The position numbers and the translations under genes were made by a program. The notes beneath the pieces are model-generated. The model was not told where the DNA came from. It saw nothing but the letters and a program-made list of their open reading frames with translations, and searched no databases. Positions 1 to 7,784 of a DNA stretch of 64,000 bases are shown in pieces (the stretch's first letter is position 1; every line of letters starts with the position of its first letter). This DNA comes from JAOBAU01 sp034667465 (lineage in GTDB: Bacteria; Acidobacteriota; Thermoanaerobaculia; Gp7-AA8), in NCBI GenBank assembly GCA_034667465.1, contig JAXDJV010000002.1:62001-126000 (forward strand), given 5' to 3'.

Positions 1-54
1 GTCGACCGCGGTGACGATGGCGTTCTGAATCACGGCGCGCAACAACGAGCGCAT
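1..54 (-). CDS. panD: Aspartate 1-decarboxylase, N-terminal fragment (cut by window edge)
   Basis: Only the first 18 codons are visible, reading MRSLLRAVIQNAIVTAVD. This resembles the start of PanD, the pyruvoyl enzyme that makes beta-alanine from aspartate for pantothenate; the family usually opens with a short basic stretch followed by an I-H-x-A-x-V-T-like segment. The ATG overlaps the stop of panC by one base (TGATG), which suggests translational coupling. The self-cleavage Gly-Ser site lies outside the window. The call rests as much on the position directly after panB and panC as on the short sequence. Confidence 0.7.
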   Translation of the reverse strand, partial: MRSLLRAVIQNAIVTAVD

Positions 55-914
55 CACGGCTGCGCTCCGCGCGTCACGACGATGTTGTCGATGAGCCGCG
101 TCTTGCCGACATACACCGCGCCGGCGAGGATCAGCTCGCGCCGCGGATCGAGCGGCGCGAGGAACGTTTCGGGATCGACGAGCACGAGATAGTCGACATC
201 GACGCCTGGCGTCTCCGCGATCATCGTCCGCATCAGCTGCTCGATCGCGGCGACGTCTTCGATGCCGTGACGCAGCGCTTCCTCGCCGGCGCGCAGCGCG
301 CGGTACAGCGCCGGTGCGCGCTTCCGTTCCTCAACCGACAGATAGCTGTTGCGCGACGACTTCGCGAGACCGTCGCTTTCGCGCACGGTTTCGCCGAAGA
401 GCAGCGTCAGCGGCAGATCGAGATCGCGCACCATCCGCGCGATGACGGCGCACTGCTGCGCATCTTTCCGTCCGAACGCGGCAACGTCCGGCTGCACGAT
501 GTTGAAGAGCTTGAGGACGATCGTCGCGACGCCGTCGAAGTGGCCGGGACGCCGTTCGCCTTCCAGCGGCGCGGCGACGTCGCCCGCTTTCACGATCGTG
601 CTCGCGCCGGCGGGATACATCGCCGCGACCGGCGGCAGAAACAACAGATCGACGTTGCGTCCTTCGAGCAGTTCGGTGTCGCGCGCTTCGTCGCGCGGAT
701 AGCGCTCGAAATCTTCGTTCGGTCCGAACTGCAGCGGGTTGACGAAGATCGAAACGACGATGAACGTCGCCCCGCCGGCGCGTGTTTCATCGATCAGCGA
801 GAGATGGCCGTCATGCAGAAAGCCCATCGTCGGGACGAAGCCGATCGTCGCGCCATGCGTGCGCGCCGCGTTCACCGCGGCGCGCGTTTCCTCAATCGTC
901 CGAGCGGTGATCAT
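54..914 (-). CDS. panC: Pantothenate synthetase (pantoate-beta-alanine ligase)
   Basis: This 286-residue protein matches the usual length of PanC, the cytoplasmic ligase that joins pantoate and beta-alanine using ATP. The HIGH-type nucleotide motif is seen as TMGFLHDGHLSL at residues 29-40. The family string FGRKDAQQ lies near residues 147-154, and the KMSKS-like loop DGLAKSSRNSYLS at about 181-193. It starts three bases after the panB stop and its own stop overlaps the panD start, so panB-panC-panD form one tight operon. Beta-alanine made by PanD would be the second substrate of this enzyme. Confidence 0.96.
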   Translation of the reverse strand: MITARTIEETRAAVNAARTHGATIGFVPTMGFLHDGHLSLIDETRAGGATFIVVSIFVNPLQFGPNEDFERYPRDEARDTELLEGRNVDLLFLPPVAAMYPAGASTIVKAGDVAAPLEGERRPGHFDGVATIVLKLFNIVQPDVAAFGRKDAQQCAVIARMVRDLDLPLTLLFGETVRESDGLAKSSRNSYLSVEERKRAPALYRALRAGEEALRHGIEDVAAIEQLMRTMIAETPGVDVDYLVLVDPETFLAPLDPRRELILAGAVYVGKTRLIDNIVVTRGAQP

Positions 915-917
915 CGA

Positions 918-1781
918 TTACGACGTGACGACTTTGACCTGCGGCGTGCCGTAGAGCCGCTTCAGCTCTTCCTCGCCGCCGACGTGGAACGATTCCGTCG
1001 CCACGTCGGGGAAACGGCCTTCGCGAACATCGAGCAGGTACGCTTCGATGGCGGCACGCATGTCGTCGGCGAGATGCGCGTATTTGCGGACGAACTTCGG
1101 CGTGTGACCGTCGTAGATGCCGAGGAGATCGTGGAGGACGAGAACCTGCCCGTCGCAGGCGGGACCGGCGCCGATGCCGATGGTCGGAATCGAAATTCGC
1201 TCGGTGATGAACGCCGCGAGCTCGGCGGGAACACATTCGAGGACGATCGAGAAACAGCCAGCCTCTTCGAGCGCGACCGCTTCATCGACGAGACGCCGCG
1301 CTTCGTCGACCCCTTTTCCCTGCATCCGAAATCCGCCGAGTGCGTTGACCGATTGCGGCGTGAGACCGATGTGTCCCATCACCGGAATCTCGGCGTCGAG
1401 GATCGCGGAGATCGTCGAGATGCGCGACGGCTTGCCGCCTTCGATCTTCACCGCATGCGCGCCGGCGCGAATGAACTCGCCGGCGTTGCGCACCGACTCT
1501 TCGATCGACACGTGGTACGAGAGATACGGCATGTCGCCGACGACGAGCGCCCGCTGCGTTCCGCGCACGACGGCGCGCGTGTGATGAATCATGTCGGCAA
1601 CCGTGACGCTGAGCGTGTCGGGATAGCCGAGCACGACCATGCCGAGCGAATCACCGACGAGGATGATGTCGGCCCCCGCGGCATCGACGACCTTCGCGGA
1701 TGGATAGTCGTAGGCGGTGAGCATGCCGATCCGCACGCTCGACTTCATCGATTTAATCGCAGGGACGGTGATCTTTTTCAC
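918..1781 (-). CDS. panB: 3-methyl-2-oxobutanoate hydroxymethyltransferase
   Basis: PanB transfers a one-carbon unit from methylene-tetrahydrofolate to ketoisovalerate, the first committed step to pantoate. The 287-residue length is typical. LTAYDYPSAK at residues 21-30 and the metal-binding VGDSLGMVVLG around residues 42-52 are family hallmarks; D44 should bind Mg. The conserved VMGHIGLTPQS stretch is also present. The start is a GTG preceded by AGGAGG at good spacing. It is the first gene of the pan cluster, downstream of a hairpin that separates it from a deoxynucleoside kinase on the same strand. Confidence 0.96.
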   Translation of the reverse strand: MKKITVPAIKSMKSSVRIGMLTAYDYPSAKVVDAAGADIILVGDSLGMVVLGYPDTLSVTVADMIHHTRAVVRGTQRALVVGDMPYLSYHVSIEESVRNAGEFIRAGAHAVKIEGGKPSRISTISAILDAEIPVMGHIGLTPQSVNALGGFRMQGKGVDEARRLVDEAVALEEAGCFSIVLECVPAELAAFITERISIPTIGIGAGPACDGQVLVLHDLLGIYDGHTPKFVRKYAHLADDMRAAIEAYLLDVREGRFPDVATESFHVGGEEELKRLYGTPQVKVVTS

Positions 1782-1812
1782 TTTGCCTCCTCATCGGGCG
1801 AGAGGAGGATTG

Positions 1813-1884
1813 AAAAAGGATGAAGGATGAAGGATGAAGCCGCTCCGGCTATTCATCCTTCATCCTTCAGCCTTCAGCCTTCCG
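1813..1884. repeat. Heptamer-repeat hairpin, copy A1
   Basis: Three to four head-to-tail copies of an AAGGATG-type heptamer form the left arm. After a loop containing GCCGCTCCGGC, complementary TTCATCC/TTCAGCC units form the right arm, giving a long imperfect stem. It lies between the deoxynucleoside kinase and panB and would be transcribed if they share an mRNA. Related hairpins lie near 2553, 16642 and 28263. Confidence 0.75.
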
Positions 1885-1908
1885 CGGTCCCCGTCTCGGT
1901 CCGTTTAC

Positions 1909-2550
1909 TCAGGATCCAAGCGGTACGTAGTACTGCGTGCCCTTTCGGGCGTTTCGAATCTGCTCCACGAGCTGATCGAAGTGTTCGGGCGTGTTCACGA
2001 AATCGATGTCGTTCGTATTCACGACCAGCAATGGCGTCTCGTCGTACCGGTAAAAGTAGTGCGAGTACGCCTCGCTGATCTCCTGCAAATACGATGACGA
2101 GATCGATTTCTCGTAAGCGCGTCCGCGCTTCTTAATGCGCTTCGTGAGTGTATCAAGACTTCCCTGCAGATAGATCACGAGGTCCGGCTTCGGCACCGTT
2201 TCGTACAGCAGGTCGTACATCCGGTTGTAGATCATCAGCTCGGAATCGTCGAGCGTCAGATACGCGAAGATCCGGTCCTTCGGAAACGAGTAGTCGGCGA
2301 GGACGAGCTCGGTGAAGAGATCGCGCTGCGTGATCGAGCGCTGCTGGTCGTAACGCGACAGCAGAAAGAACAGCTGACAGCGGAACGCCGCGCCGCGCTT
2401 GTCTTTGTAAAAGTCGTCGAGGAACGGATTGTCGACGTCCTCGAGGATCTTCGTCCCGCGAAAACGTTTCGCCAGCAGATTGACGAGCGAGGTCTTCCCG
2501 ACCCCGATCGGTCCTTCGATGGCGATGTGGCGGAACGGAAGGGGCGGCAC
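1909..2550 (-). CDS. Deoxynucleoside kinase family protein
   Basis: The protein belongs to the deoxyadenosine/deoxyguanosine kinase family, which phosphorylates salvaged deoxynucleosides. The P-loop GPIGVGKT is at residues 13-20 from the chosen start. An acidic ILEDVDNPFLDDFY region follows, then a SRYDQQRS segment and a basic lid KKRGRAYEKSIS that would clamp phosphate. An upstream in-frame ATG would add 20 residues encoded by the heptamer repeat, so I prefer the GTG at 2550, which gives 213 residues, normal for the family. There is no Shine-Dalgarno sequence; TATCCT sits 8 bases upstream. Substrate specificity cannot be read from sequence. Confidence 0.82.
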   Translation of the reverse strand: MPPLPFRHIAIEGPIGVGKTSLVNLLAKRFRGTKILEDVDNPFLDDFYKDKRGAAFRCQLFFLLSRYDQQRSITQRDLFTELVLADYSFPKDRIFAYLTLDDSELMIYNRMYDLLYETVPKPDLVIYLQGSLDTLTKRIKKRGRAYEKSISSSYLQEISEAYSHYFYRYDETPLLVVNTNDIDFVNTPEHFDQLVEQIRNARKGTQYYVPLGS

Positions 2551-2552
2551 GG

Positions 2553-2628
2553 AAAGGAAGGATAAAGGATGAAGGATGAAGGATGAAGAAATGCCGCGTT
2601 CATCCTTCATCCTTCAGCCTTCATCCTT
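2553..2628. repeat. Heptamer-repeat hairpin, copy A2
   Basis: Left arm of AAGGATG-type units, a short loop around ATGCCGCG, then right arm of CATCCTT/CAGCCTT units. It fills almost all of the space between the divergent deoxynucleoside kinase and the M16 peptidase gene. One left-arm unit is altered to AGGATAAAGG and on the minus strand provides a TATCCT that may be the kinase -10 element. Confidence 0.75.
2559..2564 (-). promoter_or_regulatory. Candidate leaderless -10 (TATCCT) for the deoxynucleoside kinase
   Basis: TATCCT on the minus strand ends 8 bases before the GTG at 2550. No Shine-Dalgarno sequence is present and the intervening bases are pyrimidine-rich. The element lies inside the repeat arm. 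No clear -35 is seen. Confidence 0.35.
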
Positions 2629-2633
2629 TGTGG

Positions 2634-2639
2634 TATATC
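2634..2639 (+). promoter_or_regulatory. Candidate -10 (TATATC) for the M16 peptidase gene
   Basis: TATATC ends 10 bases before the ATG at 2650, and the bases between are C/G-rich with no Shine-Dalgarno sequence. A transcript starting 7 bases downstream would have a leader of only about 4 bases. Confidence 0.35.
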
Positions 2640-2649
2640 CCGCCGCGCC

Positions 2650-3906
2650 ATGCTCAACCTCCTGGACTATCGTCTCGACAACGGCCTGCGGGTCGTCCTC
2701 AACGAGGACCACTCCGCGCCGCTCGTCGCGATCAACATCTGGTATCACGTCGGTTCCAAGAACGAACCGCTCGGCCGCACCGGTTTCGCTCACCTCTTCG
2801 AGCACATGCTTTTCTCCGGCTCCGAGCACGTCGGCAACAACGAACATTTCCGCCACGTGCAGTCGGTCGGCGGTGTGCTCAACGGCACGACGTTCTTCGA
2901 TCGGACGAACTACTACGAGACGATGCCGTCGAACTATCTCGCGCTCGCGCTCTGGCTCGAGTCCGATCGGATGGGCTTCTTCCTCCCCGCGCTGACGCAG
3001 GAAAAACTCGACATCCAGCGCGAAGTCGTCAAGGAAGAACGCCGTCAGCGCTACGACAACGTGCCGTACGGCACCGCGTTCGAACGGCTGCTGCATCTCG
3101 CCTACGATCCCGATTACTCCTATCACTGGCCGACCATCGGCTCGATGGAAGACCTCGGCAACGCGTCGCTTGACGACGTCCGCGACTTTTTCCGCACCTG
3201 GTACCGCCCCGACAACGCCACGCTCACGATCGTCGGCGATTTCAATCCTGATGAGGCGAAGCAACTCGTCGCGCAGTATTTCGGCGACATCGCTCCCGGC
3301 AACTCGTTCCCTCCGTTCACGCTCGAGCGCAAGCCGCTCGACGGCGAGCGGCGCGAGACCTTCGCGTCGACGGTCCAGCTGCCGCGCGTCTATCGGCTCT
3401 ATCACCTTCCGAAGATGGGAACGCCGGAGTGGATTCACGCCGATCTCCTGACGACGCTGCTGGCCGGCGACAAAGCGAGCCGTCTTGAAAAAGCGCTCGT
3501 GTTCGACAAGCAGATCGCCACCGACGTCGCCGCATACGTGCTGCCGACCGAAGCAACCGGGATGCTGATGCTGCAGGCGACGGCGCAGGAAGGAATCGAC
3601 ATCGCCGAAGTCGAGGCGACGATCGATGAAGAGCTCGCGCGCATCGCGTCGGGAAGCATCAGTGCCGACGAGCTGACGCGCGCGATGAATCGCGCGGAGA
3701 TGGAGTTCGCGCATCAGCTGGAGAACTACGACACGCGCGCCGATCTCCTCGGCATGATGTCGACGTACTTCAACGATCCATCGCTGATCGATCGCTGGCT
3801 CGACGCGTATCGCGCCGCGACCGCCGAAGATCTCGCCGGCATCGCCCGCAAGTTTCTCGTGCCGGAGAATCGCGTCACGAGTCTGTTCGTCCCGGAGGCT
3901 GCATGA
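2650..3906 (+). CDS. M16 family zinc peptidase, catalytic subunit
   Basis: A 418-residue pitrilysin/insulinase-type protease carrying the inverted zinc motif HLFEH at residues 48-52, with the third-ligand region REVVKEERR about 75 residues later. The FF(D)RTNYYETMP segment and the central domain are typical of the processing-peptidase-like subfamily that works as two half-barrel subunits. No signal peptide is evident. The stop overlaps the start of a second M16 gene by four bases (ATGA), so the two subunits are probably made together and form a heterodimer that degrades peptides. Confidence 0.93.
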   Translation: MLNLLDYRLDNGLRVVLNEDHSAPLVAINIWYHVGSKNEPLGRTGFAHLFEHMLFSGSEHVGNNEHFRHVQSVGGVLNGTTFFDRTNYYETMPSNYLALALWLESDRMGFFLPALTQEKLDIQREVVKEERRQRYDNVPYGTAFERLLHLAYDPDYSYHWPTIGSMEDLGNASLDDVRDFFRTWYRPDNATLTIVGDFNPDEAKQLVAQYFGDIAPGNSFPPFTLERKPLDGERRETFASTVQLPRVYRLYHLPKMGTPEWIHADLLTTLLAGDKASRLEKALVFDKQIATDVAAYVLPTEATGMLMLQATAQEGIDIAEVEATIDEELARIASGSISADELTRAMNRAEMEFAHQLENYDTRADLLGMMSTYFNDPSLIDRWLDAYRAATAEDLAGIARKFLVPENRVTSLFVPEAA

Positions 3907-5270
3907 CCGTTGACAGAAACATCGCCCCGCAGCCAGGGCCGCCGCGTCCGTATCACTTTCCGCACATCGAACGTCGCACGCTCGCGAACGGCCTGCGTGT
4001 GCTCATCGCCGAGAATCACAACGCGCCGCTCGTCTCGCTGCGCGTGCTCGTGCGCGCCGGCGCCGATCACGACACGAAGGAGCTCGCCGGTCTCGCATCG
4101 CTGACCGCCGATCTCCTCGATGAAGGCGCAGGCGAGCGCGATGCGATTCAGCTCGCCGAAGAGATCGGCCTCATCGGCGCCGCGCTCGGCACCGGCGCCG
4201 ACTGGGACGCGTCATACATTTCGCTCGACGTCCTCAGCCGCAACGTCGAGCCGGCCATCGCCATCTGCGCCGACGTCACGCGCCGTCCGCTGTTTCCCGC
4301 CGACGGTCTCGAGCGCGCGCGCACCGAACGGCTGATGGAGCTGATTCAGCAGCGCGACGAAGCGGCGGCCATCGCCGCGAAACGTTTCTCGCATCTGATC
4401 TACGGCGAAGGGGCGTATGGCAACACGATCGGCGGCAATCCGGAATCGGTGGCGCGCATCTCCGTCGAGGATGTCGCCGCGTACTACCGCGATCACTATC
4501 GCCCGAACAACATCTCGATCGTGGTCGGCGGCGACATCGACACGTCGCGCGCCATCGCGCTGATCGAAGCTGCATTCGGCGACTGGACGCCGTCCGACGA
4601 ACGCGAGCGGCCGGTCGTCGCACCGCTTACGCAGGAACCGTCGCGCATCTATCTGATCGATCGCCCGACCGCCGTGCAGTCGGAGATTCGCATCGGACAC
4701 ATCGGCGTTCCGCGCGCCACCGCCGACTATTTTCCGCTCTCGGTGATGAACGCGCTGCTCGGCGGCGTCTTCAATTCGCGCATCAACATGAACCTGCGCG
4801 AAGTGCACGGATACACGTACGGCGCGCGCTCCACGTTCGTGTTCCGCCGGCAGCCCGGCCCGTTTGTCGTCAGCGCGCCGGTGCGCAACGAAGTGACGCG
4901 CGAGTCGGTCACGGAGGTGCTCGCGGAACTGCGGCGCATTCGCACCGGCGACGTCGAAGAGCGCGAGCTCGACGACGTGAAGAACTATCTGATGGGCGTC
5001 TTTCCGGCGACGGTGCAGAGCTCGAGCGAAGTCGCCGGACGGCTGCTCGATATGGAGTTGTTCGGTCTGCCGGTCGAGTACTTCGATCGCTATCGCGAGA
5101 GCATCGCCGCCGTCGACAAGGTCGCGGTCGAGCACGCCGCGAAAAAGTACATCGATCCGGAGCGGGTGATCATCGTCATCGTCGGCAACGCGTCGCAGAT
5201 TCGCGAACCGCTCGGCATGCTGGGACTGCCCGTCCACGAGCTCGACATCGAAGGAAAAGCGATCGCCTGA
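3903..5270 (+). CDS. M16 family peptidase-like protein, non-catalytic partner
   Basis: This 455-residue M16 homologue lacks the zinc motif: where the catalytic subunit has HLFEH, this one has ASLTADLL in the matching position after KELAGL. It keeps the C-terminal domain with the R/Y pair used in substrate binding, seen in NLREVHGYTYGARS. Paired genes with one active and one inactive member are the known arrangement for bacterial M16B peptidases. It overlaps the preceding gene by four bases. It most likely helps to bind peptide in the chamber. Confidence 0.9.
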   Translation: MTVDRNIAPQPGPPRPYHFPHIERRTLANGLRVLIAENHNAPLVSLRVLVRAGADHDTKELAGLASLTADLLDEGAGERDAIQLAEEIGLIGAALGTGADWDASYISLDVLSRNVEPAIAICADVTRRPLFPADGLERARTERLMELIQQRDEAAAIAAKRFSHLIYGEGAYGNTIGGNPESVARISVEDVAAYYRDHYRPNNISIVVGGDIDTSRAIALIEAAFGDWTPSDERERPVVAPLTQEPSRIYLIDRPTAVQSEIRIGHIGVPRATADYFPLSVMNALLGGVFNSRINMNLREVHGYTYGARSTFVFRRQPGPFVVSAPVRNEVTRESVTEVLAELRRIRTGDVEERELDDVKNYLMGVFPATVQSSSEVAGRLLDMELFGLPVEYFDRYRESIAAVDKVAVEHAAKKYIDPERVIIVIVGNASQIREPLGMLGLPVHELDIEGKAIA

Positions 5271-5275
5271 GCCGC

Positions 5276-5289
5276 CGCGCATTTGCGCG
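5276..5289 (+). terminator. Possible weak terminator hairpin after the M16 pair
   Basis: CGCGC-ATTT-GCGCG forms a short GC-rich stem six bases after the M16 stop. The bases that follow are only moderately T-rich (TTTCCTCTTTT), so termination is plausible but not strong. Confidence 0.3.
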
Positions 5290-5357
5290 CGGGAGTTTCC
5301 TCTTTTATTGTGTGGGCGTCCGGTTCCCGCCGACACAACCAGAGAGGAATAGTGCCC

Positions 5358-7112
5358 ATGACATCTGCAGGAAAGTTCTGCCTTCTTTTCACCCTCACGC
5401 TCGCATCCACACTTTCCGCCGCTGCGCCTGGCAGCGAACCGATCGCACAGTTCCGCCCCTCCGTGCAATCGGTCGATTTCGCGCCGGTCATCGTCAGCGA
5501 TGGCATGCGGCTCACGATCATCGGTCCGGACGGAACCGTCTACGAACAGGACTACGCGGCAGGAAGCGCTCCGTCGTTCCGCGTGCAGGACGTTCCGCGC
5601 AGCGCAACGCTGAACGGCACGTTCACGTATGAGCTGCGCGCGATTCCGAAGGTCTCCACGATCGTGAAGAGCCAGCTCGCGGCAGCGCGCGCGGCCAACG
5701 ATGACGCGGAAGTATTGCGCATTCAGAAAGCAAACGGACTGACCGTCCCGCTCGTGCAGAGCGGTGTCTTCACGATTCTCAACGGCAGTGTGGTTTCACC
5801 GTCGAACGCCGAGCCGGTTGGTGTCGGTTCGACGGCCGCCGCGTCGATGACGACGGGCGGTGGCACTGCCGCGCCGCGTTCCGCGCCGGTGCGTGCGTTC
5901 GACAACGTCATCGCTGACGACCTCATCGTCCAGGGCAGTGGCTGCATCGGTCTCGACTGCGTGAACAACGAAGAGTTCGGCTTCACGACTCTGAAGCTGA
6001 AAGAGAACAATCTGCGCCTCGGCTTCGATGACACCAGCACGTCAGCCGGTTTCCCGGCGAATGACTGGCAGCTGACCGCGAATGGCAGCGACAGCGGCGG
6101 TGCTTCCAAATTCAGCATCGAAGATCTCACCAACAGCAAAGTGCCATTCACGGTTCGCGCGAATACACCGACCAACTCGCTCTACGTCGATTCCACCGGC
6201 AACGTCGGACTCGGAACCGCGACGCCGGTGCTCGATCTCCACATCGCCACGACTGACACGCCGGCGATCCGCTTCGATCAGAGCAACGCCGGCGGCTTCA
6301 CCGCGCAGACGTGGGACATCGGCGCGAACGAAGCGAACTTCTTCGTGCGCGATACGACCGGTGGCAGCCGTCTGTCGTTCCGCATTCGTCCCGGCGCGCC
6401 GACGAGCTCGATCGACATCGCGGCATCAGGCAACGTCGGCGTCGGCACCGCGTCGCCGAACGCGCGTCTGAACGTCTTCGACGCGACGCAGAACGCGTCA
6501 CGAATCACGCTGTCCGGCCAGGAGTTCTTCCAGCCGTCGAACACCTCCGCTGACGGCGTCGCGCTCCTCCTCGGCGTCAATCGCACCGGCAACCGGCAGA
6601 TGTGGGTCACCGACAGCGCAATGCTGGCCGGCCCGACGCCGGTGCTGCGTTTCATGCCGAATGCCGGCGATCTCTCCGCGATCTCCGTCAATGCCGGCGT
6701 CGTCACGCCCGCCGATCTCCGCCTGAATTCGGGCGGCGGCAACATCGGCATCGGCAAAGCGCCGACGCAGCCGATCGATCATCGCAACGGTGCGTACCTC
6801 TCGGTCGGCGGCGTCTGGACGAACGCGTCGAGCCGCGCGCTGAAGCAGGACATCTGCGACCTCGAAACGACCGCCGCGAAAGAAACGCTGTCGCAGCTCG
6901 AGCCGGTGACGTACGCGTACAAGCTCGACCCGAGCGAGCATCACGTCGGCTTCATCGCCGAGGATGTGCCGGAGCTCGTCGCGACCAAAGAACGGCGCGG
7001 ACTCAGCTCGATGGACATCGTCGCCGTGCTGACGAAAGTCGTGCAGGATCAGCAGAAGACGATCGACGCGCTGCAGCAGCGGCTCGAGAAGATCGAGAAG
7101 AACGAACGCTAA
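5358..7112 (+). CDS. Secreted protein with C-terminal S74 intramolecular chaperone domain
   Basis: The ATG at 5358 follows a GAGAGGAA ribosome site and opens a signal peptide ending near SAAA, giving 584 residues. The middle carries repeated GNVGLGTATP / GNVGVGTASP units typical of trimeric fibres. The C-terminus has SSRALKQDI, with the Ser and Lys spaced five apart as in the S74 catalytic dyad, then HHVGFIAEDVPEL and a terminal coiled coil. S74 domains guide trimer folding and then cut themselves off. The family is best known from phage tail spikes, but no phage gene is near, so I read it as a bacterial surface or secreted fibre of unknown ligand. Confidence 0.85.
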   Translation: MTSAGKFCLLFTLTLASTLSAAAPGSEPIAQFRPSVQSVDFAPVIVSDGMRLTIIGPDGTVYEQDYAAGSAPSFRVQDVPRSATLNGTFTYELRAIPKVSTIVKSQLAAARAANDDAEVLRIQKANGLTVPLVQSGVFTILNGSVVSPSNAEPVGVGSTAAASMTTGGGTAAPRSAPVRAFDNVIADDLIVQGSGCIGLDCVNNEEFGFTTLKLKENNLRLGFDDTSTSAGFPANDWQLTANGSDSGGASKFSIEDLTNSKVPFTVRANTPTNSLYVDSTGNVGLGTATPVLDLHIATTDTPAIRFDQSNAGGFTAQTWDIGANEANFFVRDTTGGSRLSFRIRPGAPTSSIDIAASGNVGVGTASPNARLNVFDATQNASRITLSGQEFFQPSNTSADGVALLLGVNRTGNRQMWVTDSAMLAGPTPVLRFMPNAGDLSAISVNAGVVTPADLRLNSGGGNIGIGKAPTQPIDHRNGAYLSVGGVWTNASSRALKQDICDLETTAAKETLSQLEPVTYAYKLDPSEHHVGFIAEDVPELVATKERRGLSSMDIVAVLTKVVQDQQKTIDALQQRLEKIEKNER

Positions 7113-7121
7113 GGAGCAAAA

Positions 7122-7208
7122 GTCATCCTGAGCGTTAGCGAAGGATCCGGGCGGGTGGGGCGCGCAGCGAGTCCCACCACCCGGATCCCTCGCTACGCTC
7201 GGGATGAC
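7122..7208. repeat. BamHI-containing palindrome, copy B1
   Basis: An inverted repeat with outer arms GTCATCCTGAGCG and CGCTCGGGATGAC and inner arms ending in GGATCCGGG / CCCGGATCC encloses a GC-rich loop. It lies between the convergent S74 gene and the small metzincin gene, where it could end transcription from both sides. Copies B2-B4 lie near 37305, 41999 and 59020. Confidence 0.85.
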
Positions 7209-7212
7209 AGCG

Positions 7213-7770
7213 CTAACGCTTGCGCAGCTGTCCCTTCTCCGCGTTCGTCAGCGCGAAGAAGTGCGGCCGCGACGAGATGAAGGAATCGGGGCGGCAGGCC
7301 GCGGGCCTGCCGCACATCAGCTTCGCCGGATCGGCGTTGTGCTCGAGTCCGAGCACGTGACCGAGCTCGTGAGCGATGACGTTGCGCGTGACGTTCGGCT
7401 GCGAGAGCGGCGGAACGTCGCCGCGCCGCAACGCGATCAGCGCCGCCTCTCCGCCGCGCGCGGGAAGCGTGAATGACGCGAACTCGCCGTGCGTCAGCGC
7501 GATGACGACGTCGCCGCGAACGCGGCGCAACGCGATCAGCGCGCGCTCCCCTTCAGGCATCGGAACATCGGAGAAGACGATCGGCCCGAATCGCTGCTGG
7601 ACGCCGAGCGCGCGCAGCTCGCGATTCCAGAACGTCATCGCTTCGCGCACGGCGGCGACGCGCGAATCATCGCGGTTGCCGACGATGGTCACGCGGAGCT
7701 CGGCCGCGTGCGCCGTTGCAACGACGAGGAAGAGGACGGCGGCTGTGCCAAAACGCACGCGGAGAGTCAC
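7213..7770 (-). CDS. Small secreted metzincin-type zinc protease
   Basis: The 185-residue product begins with a signal peptide (about residues 1-22, ending AHA). It carries the full metzincin motif HELGHVLGLEH at residues 134-144, with a methionine at residue 152 that could serve as the Met-turn. This combination identifies a matrixin/archaemetzincin-like zinc endopeptidase that is probably exported. It is short, so there is little beyond the catalytic domain. The next gene on the same strand encodes a DegP-like protease, suggesting an envelope proteolysis or nutrient role. Its substrate is unknown. Confidence 0.8.
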   Translation of the reverse strand: MTLRVRFGTAAVLFLVVATAHAAELRVTIVGNRDDSRVAAVREAMTFWNRELRALGVQQRFGPIVFSDVPMPEGERALIALRRVRGDVVIALTHGEFASFTLPARGGEAALIALRRGDVPPLSQPNVTRNVIAHELGHVLGLEHNADPAKLMCGRPAACRPDSFISSRPHFFALTNAEKGQLRKR

Positions 7771-7784
7771 TTCAAAGTGCGCGC

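Noticed and set aside
267..1823. A 518-codon plus-strand open frame across panC and panB
   Set aside because: It is fully antisense to two clear pantothenate genes and is rich in Arg and Asp as expected from GC-rich antisense frames. Its translation shows no domain.
1813..2628. CRISPR-like short tandem repeats
   Set aside because: The units are seven bases with no spacers and form hairpins; there is no cas gene nearby.
5358..7112. Prophage remnant because of the S74 domain
   Set aside because: The protein has a Sec signal peptide and all neighbours are bacterial housekeeping or secreted proteins. No capsid, terminase or integrase is present.
7122..7208. Insertion-sequence terminal repeats
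   Set aside because: The palindromes are only 87-97 bases long, hold no open frame, and no target duplication or transposase is seen.
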